Shown here: piece by piece, positions 35,863 through 45,555 of the stretch | How positions within the stretch are numbered: position 1 is the first letter of the stretch | Layout: every line of letters starts with the position of its first letter | Assembly: GCF_016428975.1 (NCBI RefSeq) | Contig: NZ_JAELTT010000011.1 | Location: forward strand, 1 to 47,500 | Origin: Dyella sp. ASV21 | Lineage (GTDB): Bacteria > Pseudomonadota > Gammaproteobacteria > Xanthomonadales > Rhodanobacteraceae | DNA: 47,500 bases | Direction: 5' to 3' | The notes under the pieces: generated by a model | Seen by the model: only the letters and a program-made list of their open reading frames with translations | Told to the model about the DNA's origin: nothing | The model's database searches: none | Program-made: the position numbers and the translations under genes

Positions 35863-36539
35863 GGGAAAACCTCTATCGACTGTCAGGGCTTACGCGAGAA
35901 CCGACAGACGTCCAAATACGCCTCGACTCATCACGGGGGAAGCTCTGAGGATAGCCCAAAGGTAAGGGCTTGTAAAAGTTCACACCATGCGCTTGCGTAT
36001 CCGCCTGGGCCGCCTGCCGGCCTGTCGGTTAACGCCTCACATGGCCGCCGTTTTTTTCATGCGCCGCAAGGTTTTGGCTTACACCCTTACCACCAAGGGC
36101 CGGCCTCACTGAAAGAAAGGCCCGCCCGGAAATAGCCGCTTTTCCGCTATCGCGCCGGTCAAGCCGCCTCGCAAAAGTCTCCGCCCCTTCGTAAGTTTAT
36201 TGAAGGGTAACTTACGTTACATATGACACACGCGCCGAGCGATGTTCTCCGGGGCGGATGGGACGGAACCCCCTATGTCGCTGGCAGGAAAGGCTTACCG
36301 GTCTCAGATTCCTGTCTGGATGCTGAACAAAAGAGCGGAAGGTTGATTACCAATCGAGTGCCTTTGCGTTCTTGAAATCGGCAGAAGTTGCTCCGACGGG
36401 CAACAAATCCAATAAAACTTGCGAAACCTGTGGAAAGATAGTGCGGCAGTTACACGACCACGATGCATGCTTCACGCACTGAGCTCCACTTTCGGTTCAC
36501 GCTCCATCACAACGAGTCGCCATCCGCCAGGAATCCGCG
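35863..36539. other. 677-bp divergent intergenic region
   Basis: Separates the YbaY-like lipoprotein (minus) from the HTH regulator (plus). No gene is seen. It contains a T-run (36053-36059) without a clean stem, the overlapping inverted repeats and promoter-like boxes at 36185-36227, and a ~300-bp stretch less GC-rich than its surroundings up to the regulator start. This stretch could be a long leader. Confidence 0.5.
36185..36227 (+). promoter_or_regulatory. Overlapping inverted repeats with a sigma70-like promoter
   Basis: CCCTTC/GAAGGG (36185-36190 with 36202-36207) interlocks with CGTAAGTT/AACTTACG (36190-36197 with 36209-36216); both are perfect. A -35-like TTGAAG (36200-36205) and a -10-like TATGAC (36222-36227) with a 16-base spacer overlap them. 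An operator over the promoter of the HTH regulator is the simplest reading. Confidence 0.4.
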
Positions 36540-37109
36540 ATGAATACGCATAAAATGACGAACATCGAATCTACGAGCACCTTTGCCGACCGTATCAAGG
36601 TGCTGATTCAGCGAGTGGGCAGCGTGACCGAGATTGCGCGCATGTGCGGCTTTTCCGAGGGCGTGGTGCGCAGCTGGCGCGACGGCAACACCGACCCCTC
36701 GCGCGCTCGTTGCGTAACACTGGCCAAGACCATGGGTATTTCCCTGGTGTGGCTGGTGGCCGGCGAAGGCCAGATCCAGGCCACCGACGCCATCGCGTCG
36801 GGCGAAGAGCTGCCCAACGCCGAGGCATCCACCAACCGCCATCGCTCCAAGCTGCGTACCGCGGCCGATACCCTGCACGCCAGCGGCATCGCCATGGACC
36901 CGCAGCGCCTGAATACGGCGCTGCGCATTCTGCAGTCGGAGCTGGACCTGGCCGAAAGCCGCCTCACCCTGGCCGACAACGCCGACATGCTGGCGGATCT
37001 TTACGAAATCCTTGGCCCGGGCGGCAACGACGTGGACGCCGGCGCCATGGTGTCGTTCAACCAGCGCTTGCATGAGCGCGTGAAGCGTGGCCGTCAGGCG
37101 CTCGCCTGA
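36540..37109 (+). CDS. HTH-type transcriptional regulator (phage-repressor-like)
   Basis: A 189-residue protein with an N-terminal Cro/CI-like helix-turn-helix (about residues 14-78: FADRIKVLIQRVGSVTEIARMCGFSEGVVRSWRDG, then WLVAGEG, a segment common to CI-type repressors). A helical C-terminal part (~105-185) has repeated Leu/Asp/Glu patterns that suggest dimerisation. There is no LexA-type peptidase domain. AGGA lies eight bases before the ATG. No phage genes are nearby, so it seems a chromosomal regulator; its targets are unknown. The long upstream region with inverted repeats suggests autoregulation. A bidirectional terminator follows. Confidence 0.82.
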   Translation: MNTHKMTNIESTSTFADRIKVLIQRVGSVTEIARMCGFSEGVVRSWRDGNTDPSRARCVTLAKTMGISLVWLVAGEGQIQATDAIASGEELPNAEASTNRHRSKLRTAADTLHASGIAMDPQRLNTALRILQSELDLAESRLTLADNADMLADLYEILGPGGNDVDAGAMVSFNQRLHERVKRGRQALA

Positions 37110-37133
37110 ACCCTTGGCTTTTGCGTAAGGCAT

Positions 37134-37165
37134 AAAAAAACGGCAGCCGCGAGGCTGCCGTTTTT
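37134..37165. terminator. Bidirectional intrinsic terminator between the HTH regulator and glyS
   Basis: CGGCAGCC-GCGA-GGCTGCCG (37141-37160) is flanked by AAAAAAA (37134-37140) and TTTTT (37161-37165), so it gives an intrinsic terminator on both strands. Confidence 0.9.
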
Positions 37166-37186
37166 GTTGGGCGCCGCGCCCGACGC

Positions 37187-39337
37187 TTACAGGCGGGCGA
37201 TGTCGGCAATCGCACCGAACTGGGCCTTGAGCTGCCCCAACAGGGCCAGGCGATTGGCGCGCACGGCCGGATCGTCCGCATTGACCAGCACGCTATCGAA
37301 GAACGCATCGACCGGCGCCTGCAGCTGAGCCAAGCGGCTGAGCACCGCACCGTAATCGCCAGCCTGAAGGGGCGCCGCCGTATCGGCGCGCGCCGCATCC
37401 AGCGCTGAGGCCAGCGCACGCTCGGCGTCGGCCTCGAAATGCGTCGGGTCGACCGTGGTACCCACGGCAGGCGCACCCGCGTCCTCGGCCTGCTTGCGCA
37501 GGATGTTGGCCACGCGCTTGTTGGCGGCGGCAAGGCTCAACGCCTCCGGCCGACGACCGAATTCGCCCACCGCGCGCAGACGGCGGTCGAAGTCGACCAG
37601 GCTGGTCGGGGCCACGGCCAAGACCGCCTCGAACTGCTCGGCGGTAAAGCCCTGCTCGGCGTAATAGCCACGCAGGCGCTCCAGCACGAAATCGACCAGT
37701 TCGTCGGCCAGGGTGGCGCGGCGCTTACCGGCGTCCAGCACCGGTGCCTTGCCGTCCTTGCCCGGCTTGAGGCCGGCGGCGAGCGCGGCTTCGGGCAGCA
37801 GCTCCAATGCTTCGACAAAGCTGCCGCGCAGATCGAGCTCCAGGCCGCCCTCGACAAGAGTGCGGGCCAGGCCTAGCGCGGCACGGCGCAGGGCGAATGG
37901 ATCCTTGTTGCCACTGGGCTTCATGCCGACGGCGAAGATGCCGGCCAGTGTGTCCAGGCGATCGGCCGCGGCGAGCACGCGACCTACCGAACCGGCGGCA
38001 ATGGCGTCACCGGCGAACCGCGGCTGGTAGTGGCTGTCCAGCGCGTCGGCCACATCGGCGGACTCGCCATGATGGGTGGCGTAGTAACGGCCCATCACCC
38101 CCTGCAGCTCGGGGAATTCGCCGACCATGCGGGTAAGCAGATCGCATTTGCTCAGCGCGGCGGCACGCGTGGCGGCGCCGGCATCCACGCCGACGCGGCT
38201 GGCTACGATGCGTGCCAGCTCGGCGACGCGCACGCTCTTGTCCCAGAGGCTGCCCAGCGATTGCTGGTAGGTCACGTTCTTCAACGCGTCCTGGTAGCCG
38301 GCGAGCGGCGTCTTGAGGTCTTCATCCCAGAAGAACTTGGCATCCGCAAAACGCGGGCGGATCACGCGCTCGTAGCCCTTGCGGATTTCGCCTGGCTGCT
38401 TGCTGTCGATATTGGCGATACCGATGAAGTGCTCGGTGAGCTTGCCCTCGGCGTCGAACACCGGCACGAACTTCTGGTTGGTCTCCATGGTGGTAACCAG
38501 CGCTTCCGGCGGCACGGCGAGGAACGCACGCTCAAACTGGCACGCGATCGCCACCGGCCATTCGGTGAGGTTGGCGATTTCGTCCAGCAGGGCGTCATCC
38601 AGCTGCGGGACGCCACCGGTGTCCCTGGCCGCGCGGGCCACTTCGTCGCGGATCTTCTGGCGACGCTCGGCCGGGTCGGCCAGCACCTTGGCGGCACGCA
38701 TGTGATCGAGCCAACTATCGGCATCGGCGATGTGCACCGGCTGCGGGTGCATGAAACGGTGGCCGCGCGACTGACGGCCGCTCTTGAGGCCCAGTACGCC
38801 GCCATCGACGATGTCCGCGCCATGCAGCATCACCAGCCAGTGCGCCGGGCGCACAAAGCTGTAATCGTGATCGCCCCAGCGCATGGGCTTGGGAATGGGC
38901 AGGCCCTTGAGGGCTTCGTCCACGATCTCCGGCAGCAGCGTCGCCACTGGCTGACCCGGCTTCACGGCGCGGAACACGAACCAGGCGCCCTTGTCGGTTT
39001 CCAGCTTTTCCAGCTGTTCCACCGTGACACCGCACGATTGCGCGAAGCCCTGCAGCGCCTTGCTCGGCTGGCCGCTGGCGTCCAACGCGGCATTCACCGC
39101 AGGGCCGCGACGCTCGACGCTCTGCTCGGGCTGATTCACCGCCACCTGCGGAATATAGACGGCCAAACGACGCGGCGATGCATAGCCCTTGGCCAGATCG
39201 AGCGCGGCGTCCACGCCGCGCTTGGCAAGCCCATCGCAGATGCCGCGCAGGAAGGCGCCGGCCAGCTCGTCCAGCGCCTTGGGCGGCAGTTCCTCGGTGC
39301 CCAGTTCGATCAACAGCGGCTTGTTTACGGCGCTCAT
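37187..39337 (-). CDS. glyS: Glycine--tRNA ligase beta subunit
   Basis: Beta subunit of the heterotetrameric (alpha2beta2) glycyl-tRNA synthetase; it binds tRNA and is needed for charging. It is 716 residues (E. coli 689). It starts with [15 protein letters not shown] and has the family segments [28 protein letters not shown] and ITLEWPVAI-like [44 protein letters not shown] region (HD-like) and a C-terminal anticodon-binding part ending [13 protein letters not shown] follow. Its ATG overlaps the glyQ stop (ATGA), so the subunits are translationally coupled. Confidence 0.96.
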   Translation of the reverse strand: MSAVNKPLLIELGTEELPPKALDELAGAFLRGICDGLAKRGVDAALDLAKGYASPRRLAVYIPQVAVNQPEQSVERRGPAVNAALDASGQPSKALQGFAQSCGVTVEQLEKLETDKGAWFVFRAVKPGQPVATLLPEIVDEALKGLPIPKPMRWGDHDYSFVRPAHWLVMLHGADIVDGGVLGLKSGRQSRGHRFMHPQPVHIADADSWLDHMRAAKVLADPAERRQKIRDEVARAARDTGGVPQLDDALLDEIANLTEWPVAIACQFERAFLAVPPEALVTTMETNQKFVPVFDAEGKLTEHFIGIANIDSKQPGEIRKGYERVIRPRFADAKFFWDEDLKTPLAGYQDALKNVTYQQSLGSLWDKSVRVAELARIVASRVGVDAGAATRAAALSKCDLLTRMVGEFPELQGVMGRYYATHHGESADVADALDSHYQPRFAGDAIAAGSVGRVLAAADRLDTLAGIFAVGMKPSGNKDPFALRRAALGLARTLVEGGLELDLRGSFVEALELLPEAALAAGLKPGKDGKAPVLDAGKRRATLADELVDFVLERLRGYYAEQGFTAEQFEAVLAVAPTSLVDFDRRLRAVGEFGRRPEALSLAAANKRVANILRKQAEDAGAPAVGTTVDPTHFEADAERALASALDAARADTAAPLQAGDYGAVLSRLAQLQAPVDAFFDSVLVNADDPAVRANRLALLGQLKAQFGAIADIARL

Positions 39338-40245
39338 GCGGCCTGCTCCTTCACGTTCTTCTTCAGGCCCGGAAAACCCAACTTCTCGCGCTGCGCCACA
39401 TAGGTTTCGGCCACCGCGCGGGCCAGCGTTCGCACGCGAAGGATGTAGCGCTGGCGCTCGGTCACGCTGATGGCGCGACGGGCATCGAGCAGGTTGAAGG
39501 TGTGGCTGGCCTTCATCACCTGCTCGTAGGCAGGCAGCGGCAGACCGGCGGCGATCAGCTTATTGGCCTCGCCTTCGCACACGTCGAACCAGCGCAGCAA
39601 TTCCGGCACATTGGCGTGCTCGAAGTTGTAGGTGCTCTGCTCCACCTCGTTCTGGTGGAACACGTCGCCGTAGGTGACCTTGCCATGCGGGCCTTCGGTC
39701 CACACCAGGTCATAGACGTTGTCCACGTTCTGCAGATACATCGCCAGGCGTTCGAGACCGTAGGTGATCTCACCGGTGACGGGACGGCACTCCAGGCCGC
39801 CGGCCTGCTGGAAGTAGGTGAACTGTGTCACCTCCATGCCATTCAGCCACACCTCCCAGCCCAGGCCCCAGGCGCCCAGCGTGGGCGATTCCCAGTTGTC
39901 CTCGACGAAGCGCAGGTCGTGTACCAAGGGGTCCAGGCCCAGCTCCTTCAGCGAGCCGATGTACAGATCCAGGATGTTGTCCGGATTGGGCTTCATCACC
40001 ACCTGGTACTGGTAGTAATGCTGCAGGCGGTTCGGGTTTTCGCCGTAGCGTCCATCGGTGGGACGGCGCGAGGGCTGCACATAGGCCGCCGACCACGGCT
40101 CGGGACCGAGCGAGCGCAGAAAAGTCGCGGGGTGGAAGGTGCCGGCGCCGACCTCGGTGTCGAGGGGCTGCAGCAAGACACAACCCTGTGCCGCCCAGTA
40201 GCGGTTGAGGGTCTGGATCACATCCTGAAAAGTGCGCGCGGACAT
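39334..40245 (-). CDS. glyQ: Glycine--tRNA ligase alpha subunit
   Basis: Catalytic alpha subunit of bacterial-type glycyl-tRNA synthetase. It is 303 residues from the ATG at 40245 (E. coli 303); the longer upstream frame has no support. It starts [17 protein letters not shown] and carries [19 protein letters not shown] (class II motif region), [25 protein letters not shown] and [21 protein letters not shown], all nearly as in E. coli. A -10-like TATACT box (minus strand, 40276-40281) lies about 31 bp before the start. It is divergent from the GspE-like gene. Confidence 0.96.
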   Translation of the reverse strand: MSARTFQDVIQTLNRYWAAQGCVLLQPLDTEVGAGTFHPATFLRSLGPEPWSAAYVQPSRRPTDGRYGENPNRLQHYYQYQVVMKPNPDNILDLYIGSLKELGLDPLVHDLRFVEDNWESPTLGAWGLGWEVWLNGMEVTQFTYFQQAGGLECRPVTGEITYGLERLAMYLQNVDNVYDLVWTEGPHGKVTYGDVFHQNEVEQSTYNFEHANVPELLRWFDVCEGEANKLIAAGLPLPAYEQVMKASHTFNLLDARRAISVTERQRYILRVRTLARAVAETYVAQREKLGFPGLKKNVKEQAA

Positions 40246-40340
40246 GGCTTCCCGTGGGCTTCGATAAAGCGGGTTAGTATAGCCGGGACCGCTTTCTCCG
40301 CTGGATTTTGTGGGAAGGCACCTGAGGGAGAGATCGCCGC

Positions 40341-42152
40341 ATGGCCGCTTCACCGCAATCCGTTTCCCTGCTTGGCCGTCACTCCCGGCTGACCCTGGAT
40401 GAACTGCTCGCCGCCCTGGTGGTGGATGGCTACGTACTGGCCGAGGATGCCAAGCAGGTACGCATGGGTAGCCGAAGCGGGCGCAGCACGGTGGAACTGC
40501 ATCCGCTGGTGATCGTGGCCAACGCCAAGTTGCCCAACCAGCGTGATCCGGGCCGCCCGCTCAGCATGGAAGCGCTGACCGAATGGCTGGCCGGGCACGC
40601 CGCCCTGCCCTACCTCAAGATCGATCCGATGAAGATCAATGCGGCCGCGGTGACCCAGGTGGTCAGTCGCGCCTACGCTGAGCGCCATCGGATTCTGCCG
40701 GTGGCCGCCTCGCCGGGCGAGGTCACCTTTGCCACCTGCGAGCCGTTCGACAACGCCTGGGCCGCGGACCTGTCGCAGATGCTGCGGCGGGATATCAAGC
40801 GGGTGGTCTCCAACCCGCTGGACATCAATCGCTACTTGTTGGAGTTCTACGGTGTCCAGCGCTCGATTCAGCTGGCGCAGGATGCCAAGGGCAGCGGCTA
40901 CGACTCCTCCGCCATTCTCAACTTCGAGCAATTGGTCGAGTTGGGCAAGAGCGGCGAAGTGGGCGCCGATGATCGCCATGTGGTGCATATCGTCGATTGG
41001 TTGCTGCAATACGCCTTCGAACAACGTGCCTCGGACATCCATCTGGAACCGCGCCGCGAGGCGGGGCAGATGCGCTTTCGCATCGACGGCGTGATGCACA
41101 AGGTGTTTGAGCTGCCCCCGCCGGTGATGACCGCGGTCACCGCACGCATCAAGATTCTTTCGCGCATGGACGTGGCCGAGAAGCGACGCCCGCAGGACGG
41201 CCGTATCAAGACCCGCTCCGGTGGCGGCCGCGAAGTGGAGCTGCGTATCTCCACCATGCCCACCGCCTTCGGCGAAAAGGTGGTGATGCGCATTTTCGAT
41301 CCGGACATCGTCGCCAAGGATTTCTCCCAGTTGGGCTTCTCCGCGATGGAGGCGGAAGTGTGGCGCGCCATGGTGGAGCGTCCGCACGGCATCGTGCTGG
41401 TGACCGGCCCCACCGGTTCGGGCAAGACCACCACGCTGTATTCCACGCTCAAGCACCTGGCGACGCCGGAGCTCAATGTATGCACGGTGGAAGACCCGAT
41501 CGAAATGGTCTCCCCCGAGTTCAACCAGATGCAGGTACAGCAAGCGATCGACCTAGATTTTGCCGCTGGCGTGCGCACGCTGCTGCGCCAGGACCCGGAC
41601 ATCATCATGGTGGGCGAAATCCGCGACCTGGAAACGGCGCAGATGGCGGTGCAAGCCTCGCTCACCGGTCATCTGGTGCTCTCGACCCTGCACACCAACG
41701 ACGCGCCCAGCGCGGTCACCCGCCTGCTGGACCTCGGTGTACCGCACTATCTGACCCAGTCCACGCTCACCGGCGTGGTGGCACAACGCCTGGTGCGCAC
41801 GCTATGTCCTCACTGCAAGGCGGTCGCCCGGCAAGACGAGCACGAATGGACCGCACTCACGCATGGTTGGTCGATGCCGCTGCCGGAGAAGGTCTATAAA
41901 CCGGTGGGTTGCCTGGAATGCCGCAATACCGGCTTCATGGGGCGCACCGGCGTGTACGAGATGATGCAGTTATCGCCGCGCCTGCGCGGATTGATTTCGG
42001 CGCAATTGGATCTGGGACATTTCGGCCACGCCGCGTTGGCCGAAGGCATGCGTCCGCTACGCATTTCAGCGGCTGACCAGGTGGCACGGGGCCTGACGAC
42101 CGTGCAGGAAGTACTCACGGTAATACCGCCGATCGAACACGGTTCAGCCTGA
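40341..42152 (+). CDS. GspE/PilB-family secretion or pilus ATPase (orphan)
   Basis: A 603-residue hexameric-ATPase subunit of the type II secretion/type IV pilus family. It has an N-terminal GspE_N-type domain (~residues 60-190), then a PAS-like linker and the RecA-like core. Core motifs are ASDIHLEPR, Walker A GPTGSGKT (356-363), the Asp box DPIEMV, Walker [16 protein letters not shown] and the His box [12 protein letters not shown] tetracysteine zinc knuckle follows (CPHC...CLEC). All catalytic motifs look intact. No gspD, F, G or pilC gene is adjacent, so which machine it powers is unknown. It is divergent from glyQ. Confidence 0.92.
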   Translation: MAASPQSVSLLGRHSRLTLDELLAALVVDGYVLAEDAKQVRMGSRSGRSTVELHPLVIVANAKLPNQRDPGRPLSMEALTEWLAGHAALPYLKIDPMKINAAAVTQVVSRAYAERHRILPVAASPGEVTFATCEPFDNAWAADLSQMLRRDIKRVVSNPLDINRYLLEFYGVQRSIQLAQDAKGSGYDSSAILNFEQLVELGKSGEVGADDRHVVHIVDWLLQYAFEQRASDIHLEPRREAGQMRFRIDGVMHKVFELPPPVMTAVTARIKILSRMDVAEKRRPQDGRIKTRSGGGREVELRISTMPTAFGEKVVMRIFDPDIVAKDFSQLGFSAMEAEVWRAMVERPHGIVLVTGPTGSGKTTTLYSTLKHLATPELNVCTVEDPIEMVSPEFNQMQVQQAIDLDFAAGVRTLLRQDPDIIMVGEIRDLETAQMAVQASLTGHLVLSTLHTNDAPSAVTRLLDLGVPHYLTQSTLTGVVAQRLVRTLCPHCKAVARQDEHEWTALTHGWSMPLPEKVYKPVGCLECRNTGFMGRTGVYEMMQLSPRLRGLISAQLDLGHFGHAALAEGMRPLRISAADQVARGLTTVQEVLTVIPPIEHGSA

Positions 42153-42195
42153 ATCCGCATCATCTCCTTTTGACGTTTCCACAATTCCAGCACGC

Positions 42196-42918
42196 ATGAA
42201 GCCTGTCCTGATTATCCGCACCGGTCGCGCACCCGCCCCCATCCGCGCACGCCATGGCGATTTTCCCCACTGGTTCCGCCTGGGTGCGCAGCTTTCGCCA
42301 GATCGGGTTCGAGTGGTGGATGTGGAAGCTGGCGAATCCCTTCCCGCACCTAACGAAGTCGCTGGTGCACTGATTACCGGTTCGGCGGCCATGGTGACCG
42401 AACGCGCCGCATGGAGCGAACGCACGGCCGGCTGGATCCGCGATGCCATGGATCTTGAGCTGCCGATGTTCGGCGTCTGCTACGGCCATCAACTGATGTC
42501 GCATGCGTTGGGCGGTCGAGTGGATTACCTGCCCGGCGGCAGGGAAATCGGAACGATGCCGATCGAGGTGCTGCCCACCGCGACCAATGATGTGCTGGCA
42601 TCGCACCTGCCGTCGAGTTTCCGCGCCCACACCACGCACGAGCAAAGCGTGCTGGAACCACCCAAGGGTGCTACCGTGCTGGCCCGATCGGCGCGCGATG
42701 CCCACCATTTGCTTCGATATGGACCCAGCGCGTTGAGCGTACAGTTCCACCCGGAATTCAACGCGGACGTGATGCGCGCCTATATCCATCGCAAACGCGA
42801 GGCGATGCACAAGGAAGGCTTCGATCCTCATCACACTTTTCGCCAGGTGGCGCCGACCCCGTTGGCGCGCCGCCTGCTTCGTCAATTCGCACGACACCAT
42901 GGGTTGGCAACGGGCTGA
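42196..42918 (+). CDS. Class I glutamine amidotransferase-like protein
   Basis: A 240-residue protein of the COG0518/GATase1 group. The triad is present: nucleophile C95 in FGVCYGHQLM, H185 and E187 in QFHPEF. The oxyanion and fold segments GALITGSAAMV and HTTHEQSV are also visible. No synthase domain is attached and none is encoded next door, so the ammonia acceptor is unknown; gamma-glutamyl hydrolase-like use is an alternative. It starts 43 bp after the gspE-like gene. Confidence 0.87.
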   Translation: MKPVLIIRTGRAPAPIRARHGDFPHWFRLGAQLSPDRVRVVDVEAGESLPAPNEVAGALITGSAAMVTERAAWSERTAGWIRDAMDLELPMFGVCYGHQLMSHALGGRVDYLPGGREIGTMPIEVLPTATNDVLASHLPSSFRAHTTHEQSVLEPPKGATVLARSARDAHHLLRYGPSALSVQFHPEFNADVMRAYIHRKREAMHKEGFDPHHTFRQVAPTPLARRLLRQFARHHGLATG

Positions 42919-43011
42919 TCCACCCCGCCTTGTCATGGGGCAAGCCTAGAATCCTCCCATGCGCGCGACGCTTCCCCGGGAGGCGTGCTGCCTTGGTATG
43001 GAGAACGTTTC

Positions 43012-44136
43012 ATGGAAAAACGACAACCGCATGTTCACCGTGGTGCGGTTATCGCCATGCGTCTGGTGGACATCGCGGACACCATCGACCTGACGGCGGC
43101 GGAAGCCTTATGGGCGCGACATGCCCATACCGCCGCTGCGCGCGGTCGTTTACTCAGTGCCCCGCCCAAGGCCGTGAGTTTCGGCGTACCGCCGGTGGAA
43201 CTGACGCTGGAGCCGCTGCAACTCGCCATCGATAGCGAAGCCATGACGGCAACCGTGGGTGTGCGGCTCTATGAATTCGGCGTCGCCGCTTTCTCCATCA
43301 AGGTCGCCACCGATGATTTGAGCTGGCCGCACTACACCGCTCGCGTCAACGCCGTGGACGCCACACTGGGACTGGGTTCGGGAACGCGCATATGGCATGA
43401 CCTGGCGTCGCAGATCGTGGAGCTGATGCGCCCCGCCTTGATGCGGCCTAGCGTCGATCCGCTTCACGAGGACTATTTGCTCGGCCTGGTCCATGCGTTG
43501 GAAGGCGTCACCAGCACCGCTAGTCTGCACGAGGAAATCGATCTCGTACCACTGCTTTCCGGCGAAACGCGGGCACTCTCCGAATCTGCACGCCAGGACT
43601 TGCTGCGGCAGCGCTTCTCCTATTACACCGACGACCTGGCGGTGCTCACCTGGGATCGCGCCTTCATCTATGAGCCGCGCGACGACTCCGATGTGGTGGA
43701 TATCCTTGAGGTCGCCAATGCGCAGTTGCTCGAGCTGCGCTACTACGACGAGCTGCTGGATGCCGAACTGCCGCGCATGTACGACCTGGTGGAGGCGACC
43801 CATCACGCAGCCAGCCCGCTCGCAGCGCGCCGTTATGCCGATCTGGCGCGCAAGCTCTATACCTTGGTGGCGGAAGTCACCGAGATCACCGAAAAAGTGG
43901 ACAACGCACTGCAGGTTACCGAGGACGTCTATCTCGCGCGCGTCTACGCCTCGGCGCTGGAGCTGTTTCGCGTGCCGCATGTCAGCAAGGCCGTGGATCG
44001 CAAGCTGGCCATTATCCGCGACAGCTACTCCGCACTTTACGAGGAGGCCTCCAGCAAGCGAGGCGAACTATTGGAGCTGGCGATCATCCTGCTTATCGTG
44101 TTGGAAATCGTGATCGCCGTGGTACGCCACACTTAA
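43012..44136 (+). CDS. RMD1/DUF155 family membrane-anchored protein
   Basis: A 374-residue protein from the ATG at 43012, with GGAG about nine bases upstream. It shows the RMD1/DUF155 (YagE) pattern: VGVRLYEFGVAAFSIKV in the first part, FSYYTDDLAVLTWDRAFIYEPRDDSD in the middle, and RVPHVSKAVDRKLAIIRDSYSALYEEASSKRGELLELAIILLIVLEI at the end, where the last ~20 residues are a membrane anchor. Yeast relatives (Rmd1, Rmd8) are linked to organelle functions and mitochondrial relatives to translation; bacterial members are uncharacterised. It converges on the DUF1820 gene with eight bases between stops. Confidence 0.8.
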   Translation: MEKRQPHVHRGAVIAMRLVDIADTIDLTAAEALWARHAHTAAARGRLLSAPPKAVSFGVPPVELTLEPLQLAIDSEAMTATVGVRLYEFGVAAFSIKVATDDLSWPHYTARVNAVDATLGLGSGTRIWHDLASQIVELMRPALMRPSVDPLHEDYLLGLVHALEGVTSTASLHEEIDLVPLLSGETRALSESARQDLLRQRFSYYTDDLAVLTWDRAFIYEPRDDSDVVDILEVANAQLLELRYYDELLDAELPRMYDLVEATHHAASPLAARRYADLARKLYTLVAEVTEITEKVDNALQVTEDVYLARVYASALELFRVPHVSKAVDRKLAIIRDSYSALYEEASSKRGELLELAIILLIVLEIVIAVVRHT

Positions 44137-44144
44137 GCGGCGGA

Positions 44145-44468
44145 TCACCGACTGCGCGGTGGCATAGGGAACGGCGTGATCTTCTGACCATCGGTCGCGT
44201 CGCGAATAACCAGCGCGCCTTTCTGCTCCACTTCCTCAATGCGAACAACCGACTGCATCGGCAAATGCAGCACACGTGTGTCCTTGAACTCCTCGCGCAA
44301 GCGCTCTTCGGTGGGGTCCACCAACAGGCCTTCGCCCGCAGGCTCGAACACCAACTCACCCACTTCGGTAAAGCCCCACAGGGCGCTGGAAGCCACGTGC
44401 CGCGCATATAGCTCGTAGCACTTGCCCAGGTGAAGGAAGGTTACTTTGTAGAGTTTCTTGGTACGCAT
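44145..44468 (-). CDS. DUF1820 family protein
   Basis: A 107-residue cytoplasmic protein matching DUF1820: YKVTFLHLGKCYELYARHVASSALWGFTEVGELVFEP, then LVDPTEERLREEFKDTRVLHLPMQSVVRIEEVEQKG. The family is widespread in gammaproteobacteria and has no known function. The ATG lies nine bases after the rhomboid stop on the same strand, so both are in one transcript; the ribosome site is weak, consistent with coupling. Confidence 0.88.
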   Translation of the reverse strand: MRTKKLYKVTFLHLGKCYELYARHVASSALWGFTEVGELVFEPAGEGLLVDPTEERLREEFKDTRVLHLPMQSVVRIEEVEQKGALVIRDATDGQKITPFPMPPRSR

Positions 44469-44477
44469 GCGTCTATT

Positions 44478-45161
44478 TTAGCCGCGCAAACGTCGCGCAA
44501 TGGCATTGCGCGAAAGCAACGCAAACAGCACGCCGAACAGAAAACCGGCGATATGCGTCCACCAGACCACCGCACCATAACTGGGGCCTGCATAGCTAAA
44601 GAGCAGCTGTAGCAGTACCCAGATGCCGATCAACAAGAAGGCAGGTACGCGCACAAACTCCAGGTACAAGCCGAGCGGCAGCACCAGGCCGAGGTGTGCA
44701 CGCGGGAACAGCGCGATGTACGTACCAAGCACGGCAGACACGGCACCGCTGCAACCGATGATCGGAGCGCGCACGCCAGCCAGCGAAAGAGCTCCGACCA
44801 GGTTCGCAATCACGCCGCCCAACAGAAAGAGCAATAGGAAACGCAACGAACCCAGCGTTCGTTCCGCGGGAATGCCAAAGATCACCAGGAACAGCAGGTT
44901 ACCGAGCAAGTGTAGCCAAGCCAGATGGATGAAAAGCGCTGTGGCAAGGCGCAGCAGGGCAGGGTCGGCCAACTGATGCAGGATCGGTAACTTGGGGTCA
45001 AAGATATCGGCAGGTACCGTGCCCCATTGCAGCCACATAGACACTCGCTGTGGCGCTGGCATCAAAGCCAAACCCACAAAGCTGATCACGCACGTGACGA
45101 CCAGCAGCACAGTGGCCCACTGCACGTGGTGACGTCGACGGGTTTCTACATGGACAAACAC
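44478..45161 (-). CDS. Rhomboid family intramembrane serine protease
   Basis: A 227-residue protein with six membrane segments and the rhomboid dyad: S138 in GCSGAVSAV and H203 in WWTHIAGFLFG. HLLGN (H84, N88) in the second helix provides the oxyanion pocket. It cleaves helices of other membrane proteins within the inner membrane; the substrate is unknown. The start is GTG at 45161 with GGAG ten bases upstream. A -10-like TATGAT box (minus strand, 45202-45207) lies about 40 bp upstream. It heads a transcript with the DUF1820 gene. Confidence 0.9.
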   Translation of the reverse strand: MFVHVETRRRHHVQWATVLLVVTCVISFVGLALMPAPQRVSMWLQWGTVPADIFDPKLPILHQLADPALLRLATALFIHLAWLHLLGNLLFLVIFGIPAERTLGSLRFLLLFLLGGVIANLVGALSLAGVRAPIIGCSGAVSAVLGTYIALFPRAHLGLVLPLGLYLEFVRVPAFLLIGIWVLLQLLFSYAGPSYGAVVWWTHIAGFLFGVLFALLSRNAIARRLRG

Positions 45162-45275
45162 GAATAAAGCGCTCCGAACGAGTCAGGCAGGCTGGCTTTG
45201 CATCATAGCGATAAGGGGAATGCAGGACTGCGCCTCTGCGCAGATCCGCTATGGCAAGCACTTTTCTTTCGCGCA

Positions 45276-45309
45276 AAGACAAACGCCTTCCCCGATGGGA
45301 AGGCGTTTG
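45276..45309 (-). terminator. Terminator of the rRNA operon
   Basis: CAAACGCCTTCCC (45280-45292) and GGGAAGGCGTTTG (45297-45309) form a 13-pair perfect stem with a CGAT tip. On the minus strand it is followed by TCTTTG. It lies 12 bp after the 5S 3' end. Confidence 0.88.
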
Positions 45310-45321
45310 CGGGTAAAAAGA

Positions 45322-45434
45322 CCCTGGCGGTGACCTACTCTTGCATGAGGATTCACACTACCATCGGCGCAGCTGCGTTTCACTTCCGAGTTCGGGATGG
45401 GATCGGGTGGTACCACAGCGCTATAGCCGCCAGG
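45322..45434 (-). rRNA. rrf: 5S ribosomal RNA
   Basis: On the minus strand it begins CCTGGCGG and ends CCGCCAGG, the complementary 5' and 3' ends of 5S rRNA, about 113 nt apart. Inside are the conserved CCCGAACTCGGAAGTGAAA loop and GATGGTAGTGTG. Ends are placed by the terminal stem and may be off by a few bases. Confidence 0.95.
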
Positions 45435-45555
45435 GAGAGGGTGTGGAAGTCGCCGTGAGGCGCCATTCCAGCAAAGGGGTAAACGAGTGACAAGCGTCTG
45501 GTGAAATCGGGATGTTCGTTGAGACGGACCGTCTCGCGAAGCGTCTTGGGGTTAT

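Noticed and set aside
36053-36059. TTTTTTT run as a possible terminator of the lipoprotein or leader
   Set aside because: No stable stem directly precedes it on either strand.
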